38,108 bases of DNA from Chloroflexota bacterium. Its GTDB lineage: Bacteria > Chloroflexota > Dehalococcoidia > JACQUA01. Under the pieces are notes generated by a model. The model saw only the letters and a list, made by a program, of their open reading frames with translations, did not search any database and was not told where the DNA came from. Shown here one piece after another: positions 22,757 through 31,712 of this stretch. The DNA lies in NCBI GenBank assembly GCA_016210565.1, contig JACQUA010000229.1, positions 1 to 38,108 on the forward strand. The letters are read 5' to 3'. The translations under genes were made by a program, and so were the position numbers. How positions within the stretch are numbered: the first letter of the stretch is position 1; each line of letters opens with the position of its first letter.

Positions 22757-24034
22757 TCAGCTTAAGAACCCCAGCTTGAATTCTACGAGAAGGACGAGGA
22801 TGGAGATGGCCAGGGTAAGCGCGGTGACCACGATCCCCACTCTGGTAAAATCCCACCATTTGACTTCCACGCCCTGCTTGTAGGCCCCTTCAACAACGAT
22901 GATGTTCGCCACCGCCCCCAGCAGCGTCGCGTTGCCGCCCAGGGTGGATCCGGCAGCCAGGGAAAGATAGAGCAACTCCGACGGGGACTGCTGTATGAGG
23001 GGAATGACCAGCATGGTCAGGGGGACGTTGCTGACTATCTGGGAGATCACGGTGCTGGAAACATGCAGGGAAAGAATCCCGAAGGCGTCGTTTTCCAGCG
23101 TGACGCGCCGGAGGAGGAAGTCCAGAACCCCCGCCTGCCGCGCGGCTCCGATGACGACGAACAGGCCGGCGAAGAATAGCAGCAGCACCCAGTCTATGCC
23201 CTGGATGAGCCTTGAAGGTTTAACACCGCTGAACAGGACGGCGGCGATGCCCGCCAGCACTGCCACCATCGGCACGCCGAGTCCCCAGATGTGGCCAACA
23301 AAAAAGCCCAGGATGGTCAATCCCAGGATGGGCAGTATCCAGAGGAGCAGCCTGCGCTGGGCTGCCGGCATGGCGTGTCCGGAGCTAACCGACAGGGCGC
23401 GGTGCTCCAGAAGTGGCGTTTCGGGCGCGGCCTGCGAGAAGGCGCCCCGGTAAAAGAAACGCAGGGCCCCAACCAGGACCAGCACAGACAGCACAGCGAC
23501 AGGCAGGAGCAGGATGAAGAAACGGCTGAAAGAAATCCCGCTGGCGACGCCGATAAGCATGTTCTGGGGGTTTCCGACTATCGTGGCCACCGAGCCGACG
23601 TTGGAGGCCATGGCTTCGCCGATGAGATAAGGGACCGGGTTCAGCCGCATTTGCCGGCAGGCCGTCACCACTATTGGCGTGAACAGCAGGACGACCACGT
23701 CGTTCACCAGGAAGGCCGAAGAGACGGCGGTGGCCACCACCACCAGCCACAGGAGCTGCTTCGGGTTTGTGGCCAGCGCCACGCTCCTGGCCGCCAGGGT
23801 GGTAAAGAAACCCGCCCGGCGCAGGGCCTCTATCAGCAGCATCATCCCAAAGAGCAGGCCCAGGGTATGAAAGTCCACCATGCCCAGGGCCTGTTGTGTG
23901 GTCACCACCCCGAGCAATACCATCAGGACGGCGCCGGTCAGGGCCGCCGCGGGGCGGTCGATATTGACCCGGGGCAACCGGGTGAATATTATTCCCAGGT
24001 AGGTGAGTCCCAGGATGATGGCGGCAATGAGCAT
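22757..24034 (-). CDS. ArsB/NhaD-superfamily permease (SLC13-like)
   Basis: This 425-residue inner-membrane protein has about 11-12 hydrophobic segments. The two inverted halves each contain the expected re-entrant motif: ASNVGSVATIVGNPQN in the first half, and SNVPLTMLV with GGNATLLGAVANIIV in the second. These features place it in the ion transporter superfamily with ArsB, NhaD and CitM-type carriers, which move arsenite, Na+/H+ or carboxylates. The substrate cannot be fixed from sequence, and no arsenic or citrate genes are adjacent. No clear ribosome site precedes the ATG. It is monocistronic and preceded by a large nested palindrome. Confidence 0.9.
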   Translation of the reverse strand: MLIAAIILGLTYLGIIFTRLPRVNIDRPAAALTGAVLMVLLGVVTTQQALGMVDFHTLGLLFGMMLLIEALRRAGFFTTLAARSVALATNPKQLLWLVVVATAVSSAFLVNDVVVLLFTPIVVTACRQMRLNPVPYLIGEAMASNVGSVATIVGNPQNMLIGVASGISFSRFFILLLPVAVLSVLVLVGALRFFYRGAFSQAAPETPLLEHRALSVSSGHAMPAAQRRLLLWILPILGLTILGFFVGHIWGLGVPMVAVLAGIAAVLFSGVKPSRLIQGIDWVLLLFFAGLFVVIGAARQAGVLDFLLRRVTLENDAFGILSLHVSSTVISQIVSNVPLTMLVIPLIQQSPSELLYLSLAAGSTLGGNATLLGAVANIIVVEGAYKQGVEVKWWDFTRVGIVVTALTLAISILVLLVEFKLGFLS

Positions 24035-24046
24035 TGCTACGAAGCT

Positions 24047-24392
24047 ATCAGCAGTCAGCGGTCAGCAGGTAGGGTGGGTTAAGCACAGGGGGGTAGTGCG
24101 GATGCCGGGTGGCTGTACGAACCCACCACCTTTCCAAGCAAATTCCAATAACCAAGTTCCAAATCACAAACAAATTCCAATGCCGAAGTCTCAATACCAA
24201 AACCTGGTGGCCAACCGTTTTTGGCATTTGAACATTCGGATTTCGGGTTTGTTTGGTAGTTGGTACTTGGGATTTCCTCGGTTGGCCTGATGGGTTCGCA
24301 CAGCCACCAGCCCCACCCCCTGCCCCGCTGTGCTTAACCCACCCTACAGGCTGACTGCTGACGGCTGAAAGCTGTTAGCTGATAGCTGTTAG
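24047..24392. repeat. Nested palindrome of three repeat families (R1-R3-R2-R2'-R3'-R1')
   Basis: From outside to inside: CAGCAGTCAGCGGTCAGCAG (24047-24068) faces CTGACTGCTGACGGCTG (24349-24392). R3 GTAGGGTGGGTTAAGCACAG (24069-24129) faces its complement CTGTGCTTAACCCACCCTAC (24289-24347). R2-like CAAATTCCAATAACCAAG (24135-24180) faces CTTGGGATTTCCTCGG (24235-24288). The whole 350-base gap could form a long interrupted cruciform. No gene is present. Confidence 0.85.
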
Positions 24393-24398
24393 CCCTCC

Positions 24399-26642
24399 CT
24401 ACCGCGGCAGCAGCGATGCCTGCTCCAGCAGGGGGTAACCTAATGGGCTCAGTTCAAAATCCTTGACGTACGGCTTGACCAGCAGGTACTGGGTGGAATA
24501 CCACAGGGGCATTGCCGCGGCATCGTCAACCAGTTTTTGCTCGATCTCCTGGTACATCTTGAGACGTCTGGCCGCATCCTGCTCCACCCTGGCCTGGTCC
24601 AGCAACCGGTCCAGTTCGGGATTACTGTAGTTGCTATCATTGGCCTGGCTTCCGGTGTGGAAAAGCACGTCCAGGAAGTCCTCCGGGTCGGGGTAATCGG
24701 CCACCCAGCCCCCGATGATCATTTCGTCTCTTTCTTCCTTGATGATATAGGAGAAGCTCTCAGGGTCGAGGCCGCGGACCGTGATGGAAACCCCCAGGTT
24801 CTGCTTCCATTCCTGGATAATCGCCGCCAGGAAATCGGAGACGTCGCCGGTGCTGCCGGCGGTGGTAATCTTGATCGGTGGGAAGTTGGCCACGCTCCCG
24901 TATTTGGATTCGGCGATGAGCTGTTTGGCTTTCTCCACGTCGAAGTCCAATCCCTTCAGCTCCGGGTTGAATCCGGGTATTCCGGGCGGCAGAATGCCGG
25001 CTGCCTTCCGTCTCGTACCTTTGAGCACCCGCTCGATGATCTTGTTCTTGTCCACGGCGTGGTTGAAGGCCTGGCGGACCTTCGCATCGTCAAAAGGCGG
25101 CTTGTCGATGCTGAAGGCTATGTAGTCTACAGCGAGGACCGGGAACACCTTGAGTTCCCTGGAAAGCGGGTTCGACGGGTCTCTCACCCGGTCGATATCG
25201 CCGATGCCAACGTCTGCCACATCGACTTCACCGGTCTGGTACATAATCATCGGCACGCCTCCCAGGAGGCGGTAGACAACGAAGGGACTTGCCGGCGCGT
25301 CGCCATAGTACTGGTCATTCCGCGCCAGGATGAGTAACTGGTCTTTTTGCCATTCCATCAGCCGGAAAGGCCCCGTGCCATTGGGCCGCCGCCACCATTC
25401 GTTACCCTGACCCCCTCCCCTTTCGACATTGTCCCGGTCCACCACAAAGGCCGTGGGGTAGGTCAGTTTGGCCAGGAAATAGGCCTTGGGGCCATCGATA
25501 GTCACCTGGAGGGTATGGTCATCGATGACTTTGACGCCCTGTATTTCCTGGGCCCTCCCCGCCAGCATGTCCTTGACCCCCACCACGTCCCCCAGATAGG
25601 TCTCCACTGTGAGGGATTTGGTGGCCGGCTTGGCCGCCCGCTCCCACGAATACTTGAAATCGTTCGCCGTGACTGCCCTTCCGTTGTGGAAGGTGGCATC
25701 CCTTCTCAAGCGGAAGGTATAGACCTTGCCCCCATCCGTCACGTCCCACCTCTCGGCGACGGCCGGTACGATGTTCAGCTTTTTGTCCAGGCTCACCAGC
25801 CCGCTGAAAACCTGAATAATGTACGAATGCGAAGACGCTTCCCGGGAAAGGGCCGGGTCCATGGTGGTCGGGCCGTTGTCCACCAGGGTCACGGCCTGGC
25901 CGCGGGCAACTCCGAAGGGCTTCGGGTCCTCCAGCCGGAAGCTGGTCAGGATGGCGTCGGTGATCTGCACCATGTTGTCAAAATCCGCCCGGGGGGCCAA
26001 ACCATAGACCACAAAAGCCTGGCTGCCGCGGAGGACGAAGAGCATCTTGGCCTTCAGCGTGACATTGTCCGACACCCAGCTAAAGACGGCCTGGTAGGCG
26101 GGCACGTCGCCCAGGGTGATGTCTTTCTGTTCATCAATGTTGAATCGGTTCAAGGTCGTCCGCCACTGGGTCAACTGGTCCTGGGCATACTTGGTGGGGG
26201 TGGTCAGTTCCGTGGTCGCGTTCAGTTCGACCAGAACGACAGGATAGGCTCCCGGCGAGAATATTCTCACAATGGGAGAGCGCTCCCCCGTTTCCTGGGC
26301 GGTCCAGGGCGCCGGATAGCGGATGACGAAACCATGGGTTTCATTGCGATAGACTCCCGGCTCCGGTTTTGCCGTCGGGGCCACGGTGGGTGGGGGAGGG
26401 GCCGGCTTCCGGGTGGGGGAAGGAGACGGCTTCGGCGTCGCGGGTTTGGGCGTCGGTTGTGGCGCTGGGGTGGCCGTGGTCGCCGGCGTCGCTCCCGGCG
26501 GCGCCGGCGGAGGCGTGCCCAGCGGCCCGGCCGTCTCAGCCGGCGGGGGCGACGGGGTTTCTACGGGCTGGCAGGCAAAGTAAGGCAGAAGAAGCGCCAG
26601 GGCCAGCGCGACACCGAGAATGGTATGTAAAGGTTTTCTCAT
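24399..26642 (-). CDS. Family-5 (OppA/DppA-like) solute-binding lipoprotein with N-terminal PsbP-like domain
   Basis: This 747-residue protein has a lipoprotein-type signal ending LPYFAC, then a Pro/Thr/Ala linker to about residue 95. A PsbP-like domain follows at about 96-235 (YRNETHGFVIRYPAPWTAQE ... AILTSFRLE). The extracytoplasmic binding protein of peptide/nickel ABC transporters runs from about 250 to the end (AVTLVDNGPTTMDPALS; YTFRLRRDATFHNGRAVTA; VRQAFNHAVDKNKII; YPDPEDFLDVLF). Family members bind oligopeptides, nickel or opines. AAAGGAG lies 7 nt before the ATG. No permease or ATPase gene is nearby, so the transporter partner is elsewhere. The added PsbP-like domain is unusual and may tether or sense. 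Confidence 0.92.
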   Translation of the reverse strand: MRKPLHTILGVALALALLLPYFACQPVETPSPPPAETAGPLGTPPPAPPGATPATTATPAPQPTPKPATPKPSPSPTRKPAPPPPTVAPTAKPEPGVYRNETHGFVIRYPAPWTAQETGERSPIVRIFSPGAYPVVLVELNATTELTTPTKYAQDQLTQWRTTLNRFNIDEQKDITLGDVPAYQAVFSWVSDNVTLKAKMLFVLRGSQAFVVYGLAPRADFDNMVQITDAILTSFRLEDPKPFGVARGQAVTLVDNGPTTMDPALSREASSHSYIIQVFSGLVSLDKKLNIVPAVAERWDVTDGGKVYTFRLRRDATFHNGRAVTANDFKYSWERAAKPATKSLTVETYLGDVVGVKDMLAGRAQEIQGVKVIDDHTLQVTIDGPKAYFLAKLTYPTAFVVDRDNVERGGGQGNEWWRRPNGTGPFRLMEWQKDQLLILARNDQYYGDAPASPFVVYRLLGGVPMIMYQTGEVDVADVGIGDIDRVRDPSNPLSRELKVFPVLAVDYIAFSIDKPPFDDAKVRQAFNHAVDKNKIIERVLKGTRRKAAGILPPGIPGFNPELKGLDFDVEKAKQLIAESKYGSVANFPPIKITTAGSTGDVSDFLAAIIQEWKQNLGVSITVRGLDPESFSYIIKEERDEMIIGGWVADYPDPEDFLDVLFHTGSQANDSNYSNPELDRLLDQARVEQDAARRLKMYQEIEQKLVDDAAAMPLWYSTQYLLVKPYVKDFELSPLGYPLLEQASLLPR

Positions 26643-26654
26643 TGACGTTCTCCT

Positions 26655-26820
26655 TTTGGCGCACCATGAAGGATGAAAATGTCATTCTGAGCGAAGACGA
26701 GTCCCGATGCTATCGGGACGAGTCGGAGTCGAAGAATCCGTTCGCTGCGCTCAGGACAGGTTCTTTCGCTGGTTGCGGCGCGGGGACGAAAGACCCTTCG
26801 ACAGGCTCAGGGTGACAGTG
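26655..26820. repeat. R4 repeat copy
   Basis: GCGCACCATGAAGGATGAAAAT leads into GTCATTCTGAGCGAAG, a small hairpin GTCCCGAT...ATCGGGAC, and CTTCGACAGGCTCAGGGTGACAG. The outer arms are complementary. This is the best-preserved copy of the family also seen at 19553-19675 and 21600-21695. Confidence 0.8.
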
Positions 26821-26827
26821 GACATTT

Positions 26828-27523
26828 TTAAAGTAGTTTTCTTGCTTTCAGGCTCAGGTGGTCTTTGCCGGCTACAATAATATGGTCCAGGACTTCGATT
26901 CCCAGAATTTCTCCGGCTTTAACCAGGCGGCGGCTGACGTCGATATCGTCATCCGAAGGCTGGCAATCCCCGGAGGGGTGATTGTGCACAAAGATAATCG
27001 AAGCGGCCTTGGCCGAGACCGCCCCCTTGAAGGCTACGCGGGGATCGACCTGGCTGGAATTCAGGCCGCCAACGAAAAGGGGAGAGACATTTACCGGACG
27101 GTTCCGGCTGTCGAGATAGATGGCCATGAAAATTTCCTGTTGTTTCCCTTCAAGATGTTTCTGGACCAGCTTCACCACATCCTCGGGGCGCTGGACGGGG
27201 GGTTCTTTGTCGCCCGCGGGATAGTAACGGAGCCTCTTCCCCAGTTCCAGCGCGGCCAGGATCTGGGCCGCTTTGGCCGGGCCGATGCCGTCGATGCCAA
27301 TAAGCTCTTCAAAGGAGGCGCCGGCAATGCCCTGGGGACCATGGAAATGCTCAATCAGCTTTTGGGCGGTCCGGAGGACCGATTCCCCCCTCACGCCCCG
27401 GCCCAGCACCACCGCCAGAAGCTCCTGGACCGATAAGCTCTCAGGCCCGGACCTGGCCAGCCTCTCGCGAGGCCGTTCTGATAGCGGCAGGTCGCGGACG
27501 GTAAAACCCTTGTCAGGCAGCAA
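26828..27523 (-). CDS. radC: RadC family JAMM/MPN+ protein
   Basis: This 231-residue protein has an N-terminal helix-hairpin-helix region (about 68-92, LIGIDGIGPAKAAQI). The JAMM metalloprotease-like fold follows with Glu130 and the motif HNHPSG-x3-PS-x2-D at 180-193, all ligands present. RadC was named for DNA repair, but its biochemical role is unsettled. The TTG start at 27523 lies 11 bases inside the end of the metallopeptidase gene and is preceded by AAGGGG, indicating coupling. It is the last gene of the prfB - peptidase - radC operon. An R4 repeat lies beyond it. Confidence 0.95.
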   Translation of the reverse strand: MLPDKGFTVRDLPLSERPRERLARSGPESLSVQELLAVVLGRGVRGESVLRTAQKLIEHFHGPQGIAGASFEELIGIDGIGPAKAAQILAALELGKRLRYYPAGDKEPPVQRPEDVVKLVQKHLEGKQQEIFMAIYLDSRNRPVNVSPLFVGGLNSSQVDPRVAFKGAVSAKAASIIFVHNHPSGDCQPSDDDIDVSRRLVKAGEILGIEVLDHIIVAGKDHLSLKARKLL

Positions 27524-28898
27524 AAGCCAACCCCTTCCGCATACCGCCAGCCTGATACCATCTGGAGCCAGAGGGCAACCAGGGCGTAGCGTTCTGGACC
27601 ATTGGCCACCGCTTCGCGCCTGCCGGGACCGCGGAGGCCCGGGCGCCCACTGACGCCCTCCAGGCGGCGTCGAAACTGCTATAGTCCAGGCCGTAGACCT
27701 GCTTCAGCCCTTCCTCGGCGGGAATGCCCTGCTTGAACAGGCCGAGATAGCGGAGCATGCTGTCCCTGCCGTATTTTGCCACAAGGAACCGCGCGAAGCT
27801 CTCCGATTGGGCGTAGGAGAGCAAGGCTTCATCGGTATCCGCGGAAAATTGACTGCTCAGGGACCTGACGGAAAAAAGCTTGTTGTCTCTGATGGCTTTC
27901 TCAATCCGGGACCGGTAGTCCGCTTCGGTCTCACCTTCCGCATACTTGGCCAGGCCCTCGTTGAGCCACGGCGGCACGTTTATCCCGTAGGGATTGAAAG
28001 TCACCTGGAAGGTCACCAGGTGGGCCAGCTCGTGGGACACGGTCCTCTTGCCGTATTCCACACCCGCCCTGTTGGTAGGCACCCCGATGGCAATGACGCC
28101 AAATTCGGTGAAAGCGACGCCGCCAGTCCATTCCTGCGGGAAAATCAGGGCTGAACGGAGCTCATCGTAGCTGGGGTAAACATAAATCTTGACCGCCCTT
28201 TCGAGCTGCGCGCCCGTGTCCTGGGCCAACCTCTTCAGGGCATCCTGGGCGGCCTCCATCAAAGTCCGGCCGTAGTCGGCGTCGGCGCCGTACCAGTAGA
28301 GCGAAACCAACCCGACGGTCAGCGGCGCCGTCCGGTCAAAACGCGGGTCCTGGTAGACAAAGCTCTTTTCTTCGGTACGCAACCTGCCCCCGCTGGCATC
28401 GTCGATTATCCACTGGTAGGATATGGTCGCCCCGCCTGGAGGCCCGCCCCGCCTCTGGTCCCACACCCATTGCCCCTCCGCCGTGGTAGAGGGGGTGAAG
28501 TTGACCCTCACTTCGTTGATCACCGTCGCCACCGTGATCCTGTCCACGTTATAGCTCAAGGTCATCCTGGTTATGTTCACAGAACTCTGCGCCCGGACCT
28601 TGAAGGTGATGGTTTTGGCAAAGTCCACAGCCGCGCCGCTGTCCAGCAACTGGATGTTTGACGCCACGGGGGCCGGCTTTGGCGTGGCTGGCTTTGGCGT
28701 CACCGGAGCCGTCGCGACCGTTGCGGCGGGGGAAGGCGGGCTGGGGGACGGGGGGGCTTCAGTGACCGGGGCAGCCGCCGGAGATGGCGTAGCCAGCGCG
28801 GGCGTGGGTGACGGGACAAGAGTGGCCGCGCCCTGCTGACAGCCGGCGACGGCAACCAGCGCCAGCAGCAAAATAGCGGAAATCAGTCTGTTTTTCAT
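27513..28898 (-). CDS. Lipoprotein peptidase, MA-clan gluzincin-like (HELAH)
   Basis: This 461-residue protein has a lipoprotein signal with Cys20 (VAGC), a Pro/Ala/Thr linker to about 78 and a beta domain (about 80-185). A gluzincin-type zinc peptidase domain follows with HELAH at 289-293 and the downstream glutamate in WLNEGLAKYAEGE (Glu314). It belongs with the peptidase MA-like proteins found as surface lipoproteins in Chloroflexota and others. It presumably cleaves extracellular peptides; the substrate is unknown. Its ATG overlaps the prfB stop in ATGA, and its end overlaps the start of radC. Translation of the three genes is thus tightly linked. Confidence 0.9.
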   Translation of the reverse strand: MKNRLISAILLLALVAVAGCQQGAATLVPSPTPALATPSPAAAPVTEAPPSPSPPSPAATVATAPVTPKPATPKPAPVASNIQLLDSGAAVDFAKTITFKVRAQSSVNITRMTLSYNVDRITVATVINEVRVNFTPSTTAEGQWVWDQRRGGPPGGATISYQWIIDDASGGRLRTEEKSFVYQDPRFDRTAPLTVGLVSLYWYGADADYGRTLMEAAQDALKRLAQDTGAQLERAVKIYVYPSYDELRSALIFPQEWTGGVAFTEFGVIAIGVPTNRAGVEYGKRTVSHELAHLVTFQVTFNPYGINVPPWLNEGLAKYAEGETEADYRSRIEKAIRDNKLFSVRSLSSQFSADTDEALLSYAQSESFARFLVAKYGRDSMLRYLGLFKQGIPAEEGLKQVYGLDYSSFDAAWRASVGARASAVPAGAKRWPMVQNATPWLPSGSRWYQAGGMRKGLAFAA

Positions 28899-30014
28899 AT
28901 GGGTTCCTTGACTTTCTCTTTCCCCACCTTGTAATGCAAATAGGCGTCGATGAAATCGTCGATTTCGCCGTCGAGCACGGCCGTCGTGTTGGATGTTTCG
29001 TACCCCGTGCGGTGGTCTTTCACCATCTTGTACGGATGTAAGACATAGCTGCGTATCTGGTTGCCCCAGCCCATTTCCACGCGTTCTCCCTTCAACTTCG
29101 CCATCTCCTCCGCCTTTTTGCTCAGCTCCATCTCGAGCAAACGGGCTTCCAGGATGCGCAGGGCTATGTCTTTATTCTGGTACTGGGAACGTTCGCTCTG
29201 GTAGCTGACCACCAATCCGGTGGGGAGATGGGTCATCCGCACGGCGGTGCTGGTCTTCTGCATGTGCTGCCCGCCGGGTCCGGAGGCCCGGAAGGTTTCC
29301 ACCTTGAGGTCCTCGGGATTCACCTTGATGTCCACGTCCTTCTCCGCCTCGGGCAACACCTCGGCCAGGGCAAAAGATGTGTGCCTGGCGTGGTCGGAAT
29401 CATAGGGGGACAAACGCACCAAACGGTGAACGCCGTGTTCCGCGTACAGTCTGCCGTAGGCGTGGTCTCCCGTTATTAGCACCGTGGCGCTCTTGACGCC
29501 GGCCTCCTCCCCCGGGGACGTTTCCAGCACTTCTGCCTGAAAGCCCTTCCGTTCCGCCCAGCGCAGATACATCCGGAGCAACATCTGGGCCCAGTCCTGG
29601 GATTCAGTCCCCCCGGCGCCGGCATGGATGTTCAGGATGGCGTTGCGGCTGTCGTATTTGCCGCTGAAGACCAGGCTGCGTTCGATGTCCTCCACCCTGG
29701 CCGCCAGCTTCCCGGCTTCATCCCGGATTTCCGGTTCGAGGGAATAGTCCGCGCTGCGGATGCTTTCCGCCGCCAGTTCGAGCAACGAGCCGGTCTTCTG
29801 CTCCACTTCCTTCCACCTGGAGGCGGTTTCTCTCAGTTCGGATAGCTGTCTCAGCAGGGCCTGGGCGCGGGACTGGTTCTGCCACAAATCGGCTTTGGAG
29901 GTCTCTTCCTCCAGGGAAGCAATCTCCTTCTGCTTCCTTGGGAGGTCAAAGACGCACCATAATGTTTGATACTCTCTCCTTGAGGCGGGTCAGGTCTTCT
30001 ATCAGGTCTTGCAT
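28895..30014 (-). CDS. prfB: Peptide chain release factor 2, programmed +1 frameshift
   Basis: RF2 reads UGA and UAA stop codons and releases the finished protein from the ribosome. The gene starts at the ATG at 30014 (GGAG 8 nt before) and runs 22 codons to TGA at 29948-29946. The preceding CTT shifts +1 to continue as GAC (CTTTGAC, 29951-29945), giving a product of about 372 residues ending at 28895. This is the classic autoregulatory frameshift: scarce RF2 lets the ribosome slip at its own UGA. The GGQ catalytic motif is intact (SGPGGQHMQ). The stop-recognition loop reads SPY where most RF2 have SPF. The stimulatory Shine-Dalgarno-like sequence is weak (ATGGTG before CGT CTT). A gene model starting near 29887 would miss the first 42 or so residues. 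Confidence 0.96.
29945..29957 (-). promoter_or_regulatory. prfB: prfB +1 frameshift site (CTT TGA C)
   Basis: The slippery CTT codon, in-frame TGA (codon 23) and following C are all present. The upstream pairing region is ATGGTG instead of the strong AGGGGG of E. coli, so anti-Shine-Dalgarno stimulation may be weaker. Confidence 0.9.
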
Positions 30015-30048
30015 AACAAAGTCTCCAGAAACTGAAGTAATAGATTGA

Positions 30049-30077
30049 ATTGTATCTTAAAGAGGCGCCAAAAACAA
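30049..30077 (-). promoter_or_regulatory. Probable promoter of the prfB operon
   Basis: On the minus strand TTGTTT (30077-30072) and TACAAT (30054-30049) are 17 bases apart. The predicted leader before the ATG at 30014 is about 28 nt. Confidence 0.45.
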
Positions 30078-30109
30078 TTTCGGTAAATACCTAACCGGGA
30101 CAAGCGCCC

Positions 30110-30410
30110 CCCTGGTAGCACGGGCATCCTGCCCGTGACCCGGTTTCTCAGCTATCCCCGCCATGTCCCCCCCACATCCCCGACTGTGACCCATGACTTT
30201 CATGCTTCATAGCACTTGCCCTGCCAGGCATGACATATCGGTTGGTCATTCGTCATTCGGGCTTCGGCATTTTCCCCAATCCACCTTTCAATAAGGCGAG
30301 GAATGCAACCCGGCGACCACCCACGTAGCGACTCGCGACGCACCGGGGTCGTTCCTAGTTGGCAATTATCCCGGCAACGACACCCGCGAGGGGTGTCGCT
30401 ACGGCTACCG
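30110..30410. repeat. Repeat field between prfB and the AAA/DUF4276 pair
   Basis: No gene is visible. It contains a hairpin ACGGGCA/TGCCCGT (30117-30135), an R2 fragment (30241-30275), and R6-like pieces including GACACCC...GGGGTGTC and CGTAGCGAC (30323-30408). Confidence 0.65.
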
Positions 30411-30423
30411 GCCAACACCGCTC

Positions 30424-30452
30424 TTGCAAAAACGCTCTTGGCGGCTTAATAT
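30424..30452 (+). promoter_or_regulatory. Promoter of the AAA/DUF4276 pair
   Basis: TTGCAA (30424-30429) and TAATAT (30447-30452) are 17 bases apart. AGGAGG follows at 30481-30486 and the ATG is at 30495. Confidence 0.5.
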
Positions 30453-30494
30453 TGCCTAAATGCTTGATTGCATTGGGTCCAGGAGGCTTAATCG

Positions 30495-31712
30495 ATGAAA
30501 ATCATTGACTTGAAAGTTAATGGCTATCGCTCTCTCAAAAATATTCATTGGGAACCAGGAGACTTAAATATTCTCATCGGTCCAAATGCTAGCGGTAAGT
30601 CCAATCTTCTTCGTTGTCTAGAACTTATATCGGCGTCAGCCAAAGGGAACTTGGGCAAGTATATTCAAGGTCTGGGTGGTATGGAGCCGCTGGTTTGGGA
30701 TGGCGCTCTCGAAAGCATCGGATTCACACTGCGAGCCTCTCCTCCCGATGAAAACCGGACTGCTGACCGGGATAGCTTGACCTATGTCCTCGAACTCACG
30801 CGAATGGGTAAGGGAAGCGCGTATACCATTACAAAGGAACTTCTGGCGAATTATTGTAAAGTCGAGGCGGGACTAAGAGCTACCCCGCTTAAATTCATTG
30901 AACGCTCCCGATTTTCAGCCTCTATTTTTGATCCGAATGAAAAGGCTTTGATCGCACCACCCGAATCCATTCCGGAAGATGACACGGTTCTCAGTAAGGC
31001 TATAGCTCCATTTTCTGGGAATTACGTCATATCGGGCTTTCGCGACCAGCTTGCGTCTTGGTCGATATACCATGATGTTCATGTTAACCGCGATGCCCCC
31101 GTTCGTCAGCCAACGGTTACCCGAAACGAAAAGCGCATAGACCCTGATGGGCAGAACCTGATTTCCGTCTTACACACTTTGTATACCACGGATCGAGCTT
31201 TCAAGGGTAATCTAAACTCAGCGATGACGGCGGCATTTGGGGACGATTTTGACGAACTAGTATTTCCGCCTGCGGCGGACCAGAGGATACAGTTAAGGTT
31301 GAGGTGGAAGTCTCTCAACCGGGAGCAATCCGCAGCAGACCTCTCAGACGGAACTCTCCGCTTCCTGTTCTTACTTGCTGTGCTTGCCTCTCCTTCCCCG
31401 TCGCCCGTGATAGCCATTGATGAGCCGGAAACCGGCTTGCATCCTTCAATGTTTCCCGTCATTGCTGAGCATGCCATTGATGCCTCTGAACGAGCACAGA
31501 TAATCCTGAGCACACATTCTCCGGAATTCCTGAATTCCTTTAGGGACATGGTTCCCACAACCACGGTTGTGCAATGGGAACGGGGCGAGACAAAGCTTGT
31601 CACTCTGGAAGGGCGCGATCTTCAGGGTTGGCTCCGGGAGTACAGTCTGGGTTCGCTGTTCAAGTCCGGCGAACTTGAAAACATGGCGAGCGAGTCAATC
31701 AAAACGCAATGA
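30495..31712 (+). CDS. AAA/ABC-type ATPase of a putative defence pair (AAA_15/21-like)
   Basis: This 405-residue SMC/ABC-like ATPase has Walker A GPNASGKS at 29-36, signature LSDGT at 283-287, Walker B VIAIDE at 305-310, and the H-loop STHS at 339-342. A long insert between the first and second halves matches OLD/RecF-like ATPases without a nuclease domain of its own. The next gene (DUF4276, TOPRIM-like) overlaps by ATGA. ATPase plus TOPRIM-like partner is the organisation of several anti-phage systems, such as PARIS (AriA/AriB). A defence role is inferred. The pair is visibly lower in GC than its neighbours, has its own promoter and a full AGGAGG site, and is likely acquired. Confidence 0.9.
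   Translation: MKIIDLKVNGYRSLKNIHWEPGDLNILIGPNASGKSNLLRCLELISASAKGNLGKYIQGLGGMEPLVWDGALESIGFTLRASPPDENRTADRDSLTYVLELTRMGKGSAYTITKELLANYCKVEAGLRATPLKFIERSRFSASIFDPNEKALIAPPESIPEDDTVLSKAIAPFSGNYVISGFRDQLASWSIYHDVHVNRDAPVRQPTVTRNEKRIDPDGQNLISVLHTLYTTDRAFKGNLNSAMTAAFGDDFDELVFPPAADQRIQLRLRWKSLNREQSAADLSDGTLRFLFLLAVLASPSPSPVIAIDEPETGLHPSMFPVIAEHAIDASERAQIILSTHSPEFLNSFRDMVPTTTVVQWERGETKLVTLEGRDLQGWLREYSLGSLFKSGELENMASESIKTQ

Noticed and set aside
22757..24034. Assignment of the permease specifically as an arsenite pump
   Set aside because: Sequence motifs fit the broad ArsB/NhaD superfamily only, and no arsenic genes are adjacent.
29887..29950. prfB as a truncated or frameshifted pseudogene
   Set aside because: CTT TGA C with in-frame upstream codons from an ATG with a ribosome site is the known programmed frameshift of RF2.
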